This document shows positions 14,940 to 23,037 of a stretch of DNA of 64,000 nucleotides, in pieces; the first letter of the stretch is position 1, and the number at the start of each line of letters is the position of its first letter. The notes under the pieces were generated by a model. That model searched no databases, had not been told where the DNA came from, and worked only from the letters and a program-made list of their open reading frames with translations. The DNA comes from Jiella pacifica (GTDB lineage: Bacteria; Pseudomonadota; Alphaproteobacteria; Rhizobiales; Rhizobiaceae). Location: assembly GCF_010500815.1 (NCBI RefSeq), contig NZ_JAAAMG010000002.1:259730-323729 (forward strand), written 5' to 3'. Made by a program: the position numbers and the translations under genes.

Positions 14940-16280
14940 ATGGCACAGGGCGGTCTCTCCTGGCTGCAGATTCTTCGGCTGGCGCTGGTTCAGACCGGGC
15001 TCGGCGCAATGGTGGTGCTGACCACCTCGACGATGAACCGGGTGATGGTCGTCGAACTCGCCTTCCCGGCCATCGTCCCCGGAGCCCTCGTCGGCATTCA
15101 CTATGCCCTGCAATTGATGCGCCCGCTCTTCGGCCACGGCTCTGATGGCGGCCGACGACGCACGCCCTTCATCGTCGCGGGCCTTGCAGTCCTCGGCCTC
15201 GGCGCCATCGCCGCCTCCGGCGCGACGGCCTTGATGCAGCACCACCCGACGGCCGGCATCGTCGCGGCCATCCTCGCCTTCGCGGCGATCGGCGTCGGCG
15301 TCGGCGCGGCGGGAACCAATCTCCTCACCCTCGTCGCGACCCATGTCGCCGCGGAGAGGCGCGGGCCCGCCGCCACCTTGATCTGGATGATGATGATCTT
15401 CGGCTTCGTCGTCACCACCGGCGTCGCCGGCCAGGTCCTCGACCCCTATTCGCCTGAGCGGCTGATCGCCGTGACGGCGGCCGTCTGCGCCATCGCCTTC
15501 CTGGTCAGCCTCGCCGGGCTTGCCGGCATCGAGAGGCCGCCGAGCCCGGCGGAAAGCCGCGCACCGTCGGCTCCCAAGCCGGCCTTCCGTCAGGCCCTGA
15601 AGGAGGTCTGGCGCGAAACAGAAACCCGCCGCTTCACCATCTTCGTCGTCGTCTCGATGCTCGCTTATGCCGGCCAGGACCTCATCCTCGAGCCCTTCGC
15701 CGGCATCGTCTTTTCGATGACGCCCGGCGAGACGACCGCGCTTTCCAGCGCCCAGCATGGCGGGACGTTTCTCGGCATGCTGCTGGTCGCGGTGATCGCG
15801 CCGATGCTCGCCCGCCGCGTGGCCGGAGTCCTGACGGGCCTCTCCGTCGCCGGCTGCCTCGCCTCGGCCCTGGCGCTGGCCATGCTGGCCGGTTCGGGCC
15901 TCTTTCCCGGCTATCTCCCGATCGGCGCCCTGGTCTTCGCGCTCGGCCTCGGCAACGGCGTCTTCGCCGTCGCCGCCATCGCCAAGATGATGGCGCTCGC
16001 CCGCGAGGGCGCACGCGGGCGGGAGGGCGTGCGCATGGGCGTCTGGGGCGCGGCGCAGGCGATCGCCTTCGGTGCCGGCGGCTTCCTCGGCACCCTCGCC
16101 GTCGATCTCGCCGGCCATGTCCTCGGGGCCGGTGGCGCGGCCTATGCCGTGGTCTTCGCCGTCGAGGCGCTGCTCTTCCTCGTCTCGGCGAAGCTGGTGA
16201 TCGGCATCGTCCGGCCGCGTCCACTAGTTCAGGCCGAGAAAGAAGAGTCCCTTTCATCCAACGAGGTGGTGCCGGCATGA
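14940..16280 (+). CDS. PucC/LhaA-family membrane protein between bchG and bchP (BCD family MFS transporter)
   Basis: A 446-residue, about twelve-helix member of the same family as the LhaA protein in this window: LQILRLALVQTGLGAMVV, TSTMNRVMVVELAFPAIVPG and HYALQLMRPLFGHGSDGGRR correspond to the LhaA signature segments. Such a gene sits between bchG and bchP in many purple bacteria (often called orf428 or bch2). A role in handing finished bacteriochlorophyll to antenna or reaction-centre proteins is inferred from the family. It begins four bases after bchG and overlaps bchP by four (ATGA). Confidence 0.9.
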   Translation: MAQGGLSWLQILRLALVQTGLGAMVVLTTSTMNRVMVVELAFPAIVPGALVGIHYALQLMRPLFGHGSDGGRRRTPFIVAGLAVLGLGAIAASGATALMQHHPTAGIVAAILAFAAIGVGVGAAGTNLLTLVATHVAAERRGPAATLIWMMMIFGFVVTTGVAGQVLDPYSPERLIAVTAAVCAIAFLVSLAGLAGIERPPSPAESRAPSAPKPAFRQALKEVWRETETRRFTIFVVVSMLAYAGQDLILEPFAGIVFSMTPGETTALSSAQHGGTFLGMLLVAVIAPMLARRVAGVLTGLSVAGCLASALALAMLAGSGLFPGYLPIGALVFALGLGNGVFAVAAIAKMMALAREGARGREGVRMGVWGAAQAIAFGAGGFLGTLAVDLAGHVLGAGGAAYAVVFAVEALLFLVSAKLVIGIVRPRPLVQAEKEESLSSNEVVPA

Positions 16281-17497
16281 AAGACGAGACAAGCGACATC
16301 GCGTTCTACGACGTCGTCGTCGTCGGCGGCGGCCCGGCCGGCGCCACCGCGGCACGGACCCTCGCCGAGGCCGGCCACTCCGTCGCGCTCATCGATCGGG
16401 CGGGCCGCATCAAGCCCTGTGGCGGCGCCATTCCGCCCCGCCTCGTCCGCGACTTCGACATCGCGCCGGATCTGCTCGTCGCCCGCATCGCCAGCGCCCA
16501 GATGGTCTCGCCGTCGGACAAGCGCGTGCCGATGCCGATCGACAACGGCTATGTCGGCATGGTGGATCGCGAACATTTCGACGAGTGGCTGCGCGAGCGC
16601 GCGGCGGCGGCGGGGGCGACGCGCTTCACCGGCCGCTTCCAGGCGATCGAACGGGAGGGCGAGCGCACCTTGGTCCGCTTCCAGCCGTCCGGCACGGGCG
16701 AAGACGGCGCCGCGGCGCCCGAACGGCTGATTTCCACCCGCCTCGTCGTTGGTGCCGACGGCGCGCGCTCGGCCGTCGGCCGGCAGGCGATCCCCGGCGC
16801 CGACAAGGTGCCCTGCGTCTTCGCCTATCACGAGATCGTCCGTGCCAAGCCGGCCAGTCCCGAAGCCGACTACGACCCGGTGCGCTGCGACGTCTATTAT
16901 CAGGGCCGCATCTCGCCGGACTTCTACGGCTGGGTGTTTCCCCATGGCGAGACCGCCTCGATCGGAACCGGCAGCGCCATCAAGGGCTACGGCCTCAGGC
17001 CGGCAGTGGAGCGGCTGCGGGAGACGGCGGGCCTCGCCGACGCCGAGACCCTTCGCCGGGAAGGCGCGCCGATCCCCCTGAAACCGCTGAAGCGCTGGGA
17101 CAACGGCCGCGACGTGATCCTCGCCGGCGATGCGGCAGGCGTCGTCGCCCCGGCCTCGGGCGAAGGCATCTATTACGCCATGGTCAGCGCCGAAATGGTC
17201 GCCGACGCCGCTAAGGCCTTCCTGGCCACGGGCAACGTCAAGGCCCTCGCCTCGGCGCGAAAAGCCTTCATGCGCGAACATGGCCGGGTGTTCTGGATTC
17301 TCGGCATCATGCAGACCTTCTGGTACCGGTCCGACAAGCAGCGCGAGCGCTTCGTCTCGATCTGCCGCGACAAGGACGTGCAGCGCCTGACCTGGGAATC
17401 CTACATGAACAAGAAGCTGACGCGCCGCGATCCGGCGGCGCACTTACGCATCTTCTTCAAGGATCTCGCCCATCTCTTCCGGCTGGTCTCGCCCTGA
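16277..17497 (+). CDS. bchP: Geranylgeranyl (bacteriochlorophyll) reductase BchP
   Basis: BchP reduces three double bonds of the geranylgeranyl tail to give phytyl bacteriochlorophyll a, using NADPH. The 406-residue flavoprotein has an N-terminal dinucleotide-binding fold (VVVVGGGPAGATAARTLAEA), the family CGGAIPPRLV motif, and a second FAD segment VILAGDAAGVVAPASGEGIY. It overlaps the preceding transporter gene by ATGA, forming a bchG-bch2-bchP transcription unit. The cluster ends here on this side; no idi gene follows. Confidence 0.95.
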   Translation: MKDETSDIAFYDVVVVGGGPAGATAARTLAEAGHSVALIDRAGRIKPCGGAIPPRLVRDFDIAPDLLVARIASAQMVSPSDKRVPMPIDNGYVGMVDREHFDEWLRERAAAAGATRFTGRFQAIEREGERTLVRFQPSGTGEDGAAAPERLISTRLVVGADGARSAVGRQAIPGADKVPCVFAYHEIVRAKPASPEADYDPVRCDVYYQGRISPDFYGWVFPHGETASIGTGSAIKGYGLRPAVERLRETAGLADAETLRREGAPIPLKPLKRWDNGRDVILAGDAAGVVAPASGEGIYYAMVSAEMVADAAKAFLATGNVKALASARKAFMREHGRVFWILGIMQTFWYRSDKQRERFVSICRDKDVQRLTWESYMNKKLTRRDPAAHLRIFFKDLAHLFRLVSP

Positions 17498-17583
17498 ACC
17501 TGCGGCATTGACCGCCGGGCCCGGAATGCCGTCGGGGTTTGCCGGCAGGGCCAGGCCGGCTGGCGAGAGAGAATGCCGGCCGG

Positions 17584-18237
17584 TCAGCCTGGAATGGTCA
17601 CGCCGCGATAGGAGGCGATGGCGAGCAGGATGGCGGCGCCGAGAACCGCGCCGATCATCAGCCAGACCAGCGCGATGGCGAAGTCGCTGGTCTTCGAGCG
17701 CTGCGGCTTTGCCTCCGACTTTTTCTTCGTCTCGGGGATACGCAGCGGCTCGTCCTGATCCTCCACCTGGCGCAGGCTGCGGCCGTTCGCATAGCCCTCT
17801 TCGGCGCCCATGGCGTCGTCGGCGGCATAGGCCTTTTCGCGCTCGACCATGCGGGCGGCGACATAATCGGTCACGCGGTCGGCGATCGCCCGGGGCTCGG
17901 TGGATTCGGCCATGGTCAGCCGGCCGATGCGGGTCTCGCGGACGAAGCGGTAGGTGCGCCTGTCGCGGGCCATCATGACGTTGGCGGTGCCGTCGATCCA
18001 CAGCCGGGGGTGGCTGCCGCCGGAGATGGTGAAGTCGAAGAAGTCGTCGGCGGGATCGAGCTCGCGGACGATCGGGTGAAGCTCCTCGGCAAGGATCTCC
18101 AGACGCGCCCGATCGGCCTCGCGAATGTCGACGACGACGTCGGAGCGATGCGCCGCCGCAATCTTCGCCTGACGAACGGCGTCTGCCAGACGCTTCGTTC
18201 CCATCAGCTGCGCGATGTTGTCTCTCGACTCGCTCAT
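17584..18237 (-). CDS. Conserved hypothetical, predicted C-tail-anchored protein
   Basis: I do not recognise a named family. The 217-residue product is mostly soluble and charged, with a compact N-terminal part (about 1-110; LVARD-type basic stretches, DFFDFTISGG, WIDGTANVMMARD), a lysine-rich linker (about 165-185) and a single C-terminal membrane helix (ALVWLMIGAVLGAAILLAIA) close to the end, so most of the protein should face the cytoplasm. It is convergent with bchP and lies outside the photosynthesis cluster; nothing ties it to pigment synthesis. Codon use looks like that of its neighbours. Confidence 0.75.
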   Translation of the reverse strand: MSESRDNIAQLMGTKRLADAVRQAKIAAAHRSDVVVDIREADRARLEILAEELHPIVRELDPADDFFDFTISGGSHPRLWIDGTANVMMARDRRTYRFVRETRIGRLTMAESTEPRAIADRVTDYVAARMVEREKAYAADDAMGAEEGYANGRSLRQVEDQDEPLRIPETKKKSEAKPQRSKTSDFAIALVWLMIGAVLGAAILLAIASYRGVTIPG

Positions 18238-18303
18238 TCCCGCCTCGAATCGACCCAGTAACCCAAAATTAACCGTAACGGGCTTTGCGAGCGAAGGAAA
18301 CCA

Positions 18304-19116
18304 TCACCGCGCCGACGCAGCTTCGGTTCCCGTCGAGGCCGCCCTCGCCATCGCCCTGCGAATGGCGGCAAGCGTCTCGTCCGGCACCTCCAGCGTCAGC
18401 ATGTGCCCGACACCTGCAAGCCGGGTGACAGTGAAGGCGGCGGGAAGGTTTTCGCTCTGCGCGACCGGCGTGACCGGATCCGCCTCGCCCCAGAGAAGCT
18501 CGATGGGGATGCCTGCATCGGCGATGGCACCGAGCGGCAGCACGCCCTGCCGGCCCGACGAAAACAGCAAATCGAAGACCTGCCGGATCTCCTCACGCCC
18601 CTCTCGGTCGCTCAAGCCTTCCAGGGCCTGCGCATGAACGGCAAATGCTTGCGCCACCATACCCTGCAGCGCGGCGATCTGGTCCTCGTCCGTCCGTGCA
18701 TCCATCATCTTGCGGATCGGCGCGACGCCAATCTCCGGACCGAAGCCGCCCGGCGCCAGCAGCGTCAAAGAAAGGACCCGCGCCGGTTCGAACAGGGCCA
18801 TCAGGCAGGCCACCGCGCCGCCCATGGAATGGCCGACGACATGAACCGCATCGATGCCGCGGCGCTGCAGCTCGGCGATGACCGCCCGGGCCGCGACCTT
18901 CGGCGGACCGAAGCCGGGATAGTCGCGCGACCGGCCGTGGCCCGGCAGATCGAAGGCCAGGCAGTGACGGCCCTCGGCGGCGAAGGCCGCGGCGAGCGGA
19001 CCAAAGACCTCGGCCTGCCCGTCGAACCCATGCAGGAACACGAGCGGCGGCTGATCGCCGCCGCCCGCTTCGGTCGCGTGAAGACGCGTCGGATCGTTCG
19101 ATGTCGCCCCGTTCAA
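18304..19116 (-). CDS. Alpha/beta-fold hydrolase
   Basis: A 270-residue serine hydrolase with an intact triad: the nucleophile in VVGHSMGGAVA, the acid in LLWGEADPVTP and the histidine in LAGVGHMLTLE. The oxyanion segment is LVFLHGFDGQ. The fold resembles the acyltransferase/esterase type sometimes paired with dihydrolipoamide-type proteins, but no specific substrate can be read. No ATG is near the expected N-terminus; the frame starts with TTG at 19116, seven bases after the leuA stop, so it may be translated by coupling to leuA. Confidence 0.85.
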   Translation of the reverse strand: MNGATSNDPTRLHATEAGGGDQPPLVFLHGFDGQAEVFGPLAAAFAAEGRHCLAFDLPGHGRSRDYPGFGPPKVAARAVIAELQRRGIDAVHVVGHSMGGAVACLMALFEPARVLSLTLLAPGGFGPEIGVAPIRKMMDARTDEDQIAALQGMVAQAFAVHAQALEGLSDREGREEIRQVFDLLFSSGRQGVLPLGAIADAGIPIELLWGEADPVTPVAQSENLPAAFTVTRLAGVGHMLTLEVPDETLAAIRRAMARAASTGTEAASAR

Positions 19117-19123
19117 TGCCGGC

Positions 19124-20884
19124 TCACTCAGTGCTGGCCCGCTCGGCGAGGATGCGATTGACCGCCGAGACGATGGCTTCCAGCGAGGCCGTCACGATGT
19201 TCTTGTTGATTGCCGCGCCGAACAGCCGGCCGCCGGGATGGGCCATCTCCATGTAGCAGATGGCCCGGGCATCGGAGCCCGCCCCGAGCGAGTGCTCGGA
19301 ATAGTCGAAGACCGAGACCTCAATGTCGAGATGGCGCTTGAGCGCGTCGACGAAGCCGTCGATCGGCCCGGTGCCGTGGCCCTCGATGGTAATTTCCTTG
19401 CCTCCATCGACGATGGTCGCCTCGACGATCCGCTCGCCCTTCACGTTCTGGTTCGGCCGGGTGAAATGGTCGACGAATTTCAGCCGCCCTGCCGGCTGCT
19501 CGACATAGCGCTCGATGAAACGGTTGTAGATTGCCTTGACCGGCAGCTCGACACCGGTCTCGTCGGTGATCCGCTGGATGTCCTCGCGGAACTCGATCTG
19601 CAGGTTGCGCGGCAGGTTGAGCCCGTAATCCGCCTGCAGGACATAGGCGATGCCGCCCTTGCCCGACTGCGAGTTGATGCGGATGATCGCCTCGTAGCTG
19701 CGGCCGACGTCCTTCGGGTCGATCGGCAGGTACGGCACCTCCCAGATCTCGCTGTTGGCGGCGCGCCGGGCCTTCATGCCCTTGTTGATCGCGTCCTGAT
19801 GCGAGCCGGAAAAGGCGGTGTAGACGAGTTCGCCGACGTAAGGATGCCGCTCAGGGATCGCCAGCTTGTTGCAGTATTCGTAGACGTCCTTGATCTGGTT
19901 GATGTCCGAGACGTCGATGCCGGGATCGATCCCCTGGGTGTACATGTTCAGTGCCAGAGTCACGAGATCGACATTGCCGGTGCGCTCGCCATTGCCGAAC
20001 AAGGTGCCCTCGACGCGGTCGGCGCCGGCCATCAGGCCGAGCTCGGTGGCGGCGATCGCCGTGCCGCGGTCGTTGTGGGGGTGCAGCGAGACGATCAGCT
20101 TGTCGCGGTTGTCGAGGTTACGGCACATCCATTCGATCTGGTCGGCATGGACGTTCGGCGTCGACATCTCGACGGTGGCCGGGAGGTTGACGATCAGCTT
20201 GTTCTCCGGCGTCGGGCGAATGATCTCGGCAACGGCGTTGCAGATCTCGGCGGCAAATTCGAGTTCGGTGCCGGTGAAGCTCTCGGGGGAATACTGAAAG
20301 CGGTAGCCGCCGCCGGCCTTTGCCGCCATGTCGGTGATCATCTTGGCCGCATCGACGGCGATCCCCTTGATCCCCGCCCGATCCTTGTCGAACACCACCC
20401 GGCGCTGCAACTCGCTGGTGGAATTGTAGAAATGGACGATCGGCCGGACCGAGCCTTCCAACGAGTCGAAGGTCTTCTGGATCAGCTCCGGCCGGCACTG
20501 GACGAGCACCTGCAGCGAAACGTCCTCAGGCGCGCCGCCCTGTTCGATGCACCAGCGGGCGAAATCGAAGTCGGTCTGCGAGGCCGACGGAAAGCCGATT
20601 TCGATTTCCTTGAAGTTCATCGCCAAGAGCAGCGCGAAGAAGCGGGCCTTGCGGTCGTGACCCATCGGGTCGACCAGCGCCTGGTTACCGTCCCGGAGAT
20701 CGACCGAGCACCAGATCGGCGCCTCAGTGATGGTCTTTCCCGGCCAGGTGCGATCGGGCAGATCGATGGTGCCGTAGGGCCGGTATTTCTTCGGCGCGCC
20801 GGCCATGGTGCGCGGCGGCTCGTGGGCTCGTTCCGCCGGGCTTGCCGTCTCGGCGCCGAAAGGTGTGATGGGACTGACTGACAT
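19124..20884 (-). CDS. leuA: 2-isopropylmalate synthase
   Basis: LeuA condenses acetyl-CoA with 2-oxoisovalerate, the first step of leucine synthesis. This is the longer LeuA class (586 residues). The catalytic TIM barrel shows SVDLRDGNQAL (catalytic Arg and metal Asp) and the metal-binding HPHNDRGTA, with GNGERTGNVDL typical of the family. The C-terminal part (about 450-586) is the LeuA dimer/regulatory domain for leucine feedback (VDGGKEITIEGHGTGPIDGF; SLGAGSDARAICYMEM). A Leu-rich leader peptide lies upstream on the same strand, suggesting attenuation. Confidence 0.96.
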   Translation of the reverse strand: MSVSPITPFGAETASPAERAHEPPRTMAGAPKKYRPYGTIDLPDRTWPGKTITEAPIWCSVDLRDGNQALVDPMGHDRKARFFALLLAMNFKEIEIGFPSASQTDFDFARWCIEQGGAPEDVSLQVLVQCRPELIQKTFDSLEGSVRPIVHFYNSTSELQRRVVFDKDRAGIKGIAVDAAKMITDMAAKAGGGYRFQYSPESFTGTELEFAAEICNAVAEIIRPTPENKLIVNLPATVEMSTPNVHADQIEWMCRNLDNRDKLIVSLHPHNDRGTAIAATELGLMAGADRVEGTLFGNGERTGNVDLVTLALNMYTQGIDPGIDVSDINQIKDVYEYCNKLAIPERHPYVGELVYTAFSGSHQDAINKGMKARRAANSEIWEVPYLPIDPKDVGRSYEAIIRINSQSGKGGIAYVLQADYGLNLPRNLQIEFREDIQRITDETGVELPVKAIYNRFIERYVEQPAGRLKFVDHFTRPNQNVKGERIVEATIVDGGKEITIEGHGTGPIDGFVDALKRHLDIEVSVFDYSEHSLGAGSDARAICYMEMAHPGGRLFGAAINKNIVTASLEAIVSAVNRILAERASTE

Positions 20885-20981
20885 CGGGTTTGACCTTGAT
20901 CGCTCGGTACGCCCTCGCGGGGGCCCTTACGCCGCCTTCATGCGGGAACGCGTCCGAGATTGCACGGAATTTGTGGGATGC

Positions 20982-21037
20982 AAGGGGCAAGGCGAAGGTG
21001 GGTCAGACCGCGCCGGCTCGACCGCCGGACGCCCCTT
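20982..21037 (-). promoter_or_regulatory. Possible leuA leader RNA hairpin
   Basis: Between the Leu leader peptide and leuA a 7-base inverted repeat (AAGGGGC at 20982-20988, GCCCCTT at 21031-21037) encloses a smaller CCGGC/GCCGG stem. This could be one of the alternative structures of an attenuator. I see no run of T after it, so a classical terminator is not evident. Confidence 0.3.
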
Positions 21038-21040
21038 CGA

Positions 21041-21121
21041 TCAATGGGTCCGACGGCCGCCGCTAAGGAGGAGAAGAAGCGGAAGAAGGACAAGCGACGC
21101 CGTGGCGCTGAATGCGCGCAT
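21041..21121 (-). CDS. leuL: leuA leader peptide, leucine-rich
   Basis: A 26-codon reading frame on the leuA strand, ending 157 bases before leuA. It reads MRAFSATASLVLLPLLLLLS and ends SGGRRTH; eight of ten consecutive codons are leucine, all CTN. Leucine leader peptides that control leuA by ribosome stalling are known in proteobacteria, and no other reason for such a run next to leuA is apparent. The ATG at 21121 has no clear ribosome site; an in-frame ATG further upstream (21160) is an alternative. Confidence 0.65.
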   Translation of the reverse strand: MRAFSATASLVLLPLLLLLSGGRRTH

Positions 21122-21274
21122 ACCGATGGCCGAAGAGGTGGCGGGCGTCGAGATCATGACGAGAAGGTAGCCGATTGCGTTCGAATTGCAAGACCGGTCG
21201 CGCGCGCCTGGCAAAGAACGGTGACCAGCCGCGTCCTGGTGGGGGAGAGCGTAAAAACTTTTCGTGACGCTAGG

Positions 21275-21308
21275 TAAGACATGATGCATCGATCTTGCAT
21301 TCGTCTTA
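21275..21308. repeat. Interrupted inverted repeat before the tyrosinase gene
   Basis: TAAGAC at 21275-21280 and GTCTTA at 21303-21308 are perfect inverted arms, with an inner ATGCA/TGCAT pair. The element lies 47 bases before the tyrosinase ATG and about 150 bases upstream of the leuA leader. It could be a regulator site or a hairpin in the mRNA leader. Around it, 21122-21354 holds no other gene that I can support. Confidence 0.35.
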
Positions 21309-21354
21309 TGAAGATGTCCGGGGCTCGTCACTTCCTCAGGTCAAGGCCGCTCCC

Positions 21355-22944
21355 ATGCAGTTGTCCAGACGTGGTGTTCTCAAAGCCGTCGCATCGCTGA
21401 CGATGCTGGGCGTCCTGCCGTTGAGTTTCGAGCAGATGGCCAACGCCCAGCCGGTTCGGGTCCGCTACGATGCCCGCACGGCCGAAGGCAAGGAGATGCT
21501 GAAGACCTACGCCCGCGCCGTCGGCATCATGAAGCGGACCGGCGCCGGCACGCCCGCATCCTGGACGTTTCAGTGGTACACCCACGCCGTCAGCGGCTCG
21601 ACCTCGAAGCTCGCCGAACTGAACCGGATCTATGGCAGCCAGCCGAACCCCGATCGCGATCTCGCCAATCTCGTCTGGAGCACCTGCCAGGCCCATGGCA
21701 GCGGCACGTGGCAGCCGAATTTTTTGCCCTGGCACCGGGCGCTGATCCTGTTCTTCGAGGATACGATCCGCCGGGTGGCACAGGATGACGGCTTCACCCT
21801 GCCCTATTGGAACTACACCGAGGATGCCTCGATTCCGGTGGAATTCCGCCAGCCGAACGACCCGCTCTTCGCCTCTCTCTACCAGGGGAACCGCAACCCC
21901 GGCATCAACACCGGCACGCCCTTGACCCAGGTGCGGGGCGGCCTCCCGGGCCAGCTCCTGTCCCTCGACGTCATGGGCGAGCGGCAATATTACGCCGGGC
22001 CCCAGGGGGTGCCGCAGGGCTTCAACGAGCGCATCGACAACGAGCTGCACGGCTTCATCCACGTCAATACCGGCGGCACCGAAAACATGGGATCGGTGCC
22101 CTTCGCCGCGCAAGATCCAATCTTCTGGATCCACCATTGCAACGTCGACCGAATCTGGGCAGGCTGGAACGCTGATGGCGGCCGCAACCCGACCGGCCGG
22201 AACTGGGCGACCCAGCAGGTTCACGTCTTCGCCGATGCGAGCGGCAGGCGGATCGAGGTGTCGAACGGCCAGGTCACGGCGATCGAGCCGCTCGGCTACA
22301 GCTACGACGTCCTGCCGCGCCGGCAGGCGGTCGTCGCGTCGCGCGAGAGCGGGCCGGCGATCGGCCTCAGCGGAGCGGCCGCGGTGAACGACATCCTCGG
22401 CGGCGGCACGCAGATCGCCCAGGCCGCCCAGGCCGGCCAGACCCCGGATCTGCAGGCCGCCGATCCGGGGCAGGATCCCGACCAGGCGCGGGCGGCGCAG
22501 AGCGAGATGATGGCAACGACCAACCAGCCGCTGGTGCTCGGCGCGGCGCCGACGGCGATCACGCTGACGCCGTCGCGAACCGGCGCATCGGTTCAGAGCT
22601 TCGCGCTCGAGCTGAAGAACTCGCCGAAGCGGCAATATCTCGTCCTCAGCGGCATCAAGACCGACATCCAGCCCGGCACGATCTACAACGTCTTCGCCGG
22701 CCAGCCCGGCAGCCAGCCGGCGACGGGCGGCAGCCGGAACTATGTCGGCTCGCTGCAGTTCTTCGATGCCCAGCCCTTCGGCGCCGACACCGCCGCAAAG
22801 CCGGTGCGTTTCGTCTTCGACATCACCGACAAGATCCAGTCCGGCGTCATCACCGACCCGCTCAGCTACTACGTCGTTCCGGCCGACAATCCGGAGGCGG
22901 GCGCCCAGCCGGTGGTCGGCACCATCGAGCTTTTCAACGATTGA
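21355..22944 (+). CDS. Tat-exported tyrosinase / polyphenol oxidase
   Basis: A type 3 copper oxidase (529 residues). The N-terminus carries a twin-arginine signal (LSRRGVLKAVASLTMLG, cleavage near ANAQ), so the folded enzyme is exported. CuA elements are FQWYTHAV, CQAHGSGTWQPNFLPWHR (about 108-128); CuB is ELHGFIH (about 229-235) with DPIFWIHHCNVDRIWAGW (about 253-270). After a Gln/Ala/Asp-rich linker (about 345-385) a beta-rich C-terminal domain of about 140 residues follows, resembling the shielding domain of plant-type polyphenol oxidases. ATG 21355 is chosen because it directly begins the Tat signal. No caddie or copper chaperone gene is adjacent. Confidence 0.9.
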   Translation: MQLSRRGVLKAVASLTMLGVLPLSFEQMANAQPVRVRYDARTAEGKEMLKTYARAVGIMKRTGAGTPASWTFQWYTHAVSGSTSKLAELNRIYGSQPNPDRDLANLVWSTCQAHGSGTWQPNFLPWHRALILFFEDTIRRVAQDDGFTLPYWNYTEDASIPVEFRQPNDPLFASLYQGNRNPGINTGTPLTQVRGGLPGQLLSLDVMGERQYYAGPQGVPQGFNERIDNELHGFIHVNTGGTENMGSVPFAAQDPIFWIHHCNVDRIWAGWNADGGRNPTGRNWATQQVHVFADASGRRIEVSNGQVTAIEPLGYSYDVLPRRQAVVASRESGPAIGLSGAAAVNDILGGGTQIAQAAQAGQTPDLQAADPGQDPDQARAAQSEMMATTNQPLVLGAAPTAITLTPSRTGASVQSFALELKNSPKRQYLVLSGIKTDIQPGTIYNVFAGQPGSQPATGGSRNYVGSLQFFDAQPFGADTAAKPVRFVFDITDKIQSGVITDPLSYYVVPADNPEAGAQPVVGTIELFND

Positions 22945-22949
22945 TTGAA

Positions 22950-23036
22950 ATGGTAGCTTTGCATAACATAGAATATGAGCACGACTCAGATGCTCCGATC
23001 AAATATGCGGAAATGAATATAACTTCGGAGAATTAA
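22950..23036 (+). CDS. 28-codon frame preceding the AT-rich gene
   Basis: ATG at 22950 to TAA at 23034-23036, one base before the ATG of the next gene, whose GGAG ribosome site lies inside this frame. The peptide is acidic and polar (MVALHNIEYEHDSDAPIK, then YAEMNITSEN). It has the same AT-rich composition as the next gene and begins five bases after the tyrosinase stop. No ribosome site precedes it. It could be a coupled leader/antitoxin-like peptide or the tail of a gene truncated on insertion; either is speculative. Confidence 0.25.
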   Translation: MVALHNIEYEHDSDAPIKYAEMNITSEN

Positions 23037-23037
23037 G

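Noticed and set aside
14790-16118. 442-codon minus-strand frame
   Set aside because: It is antisense to bchG and the PucC-like gene, with repetitive charged composition typical of a shadow frame.
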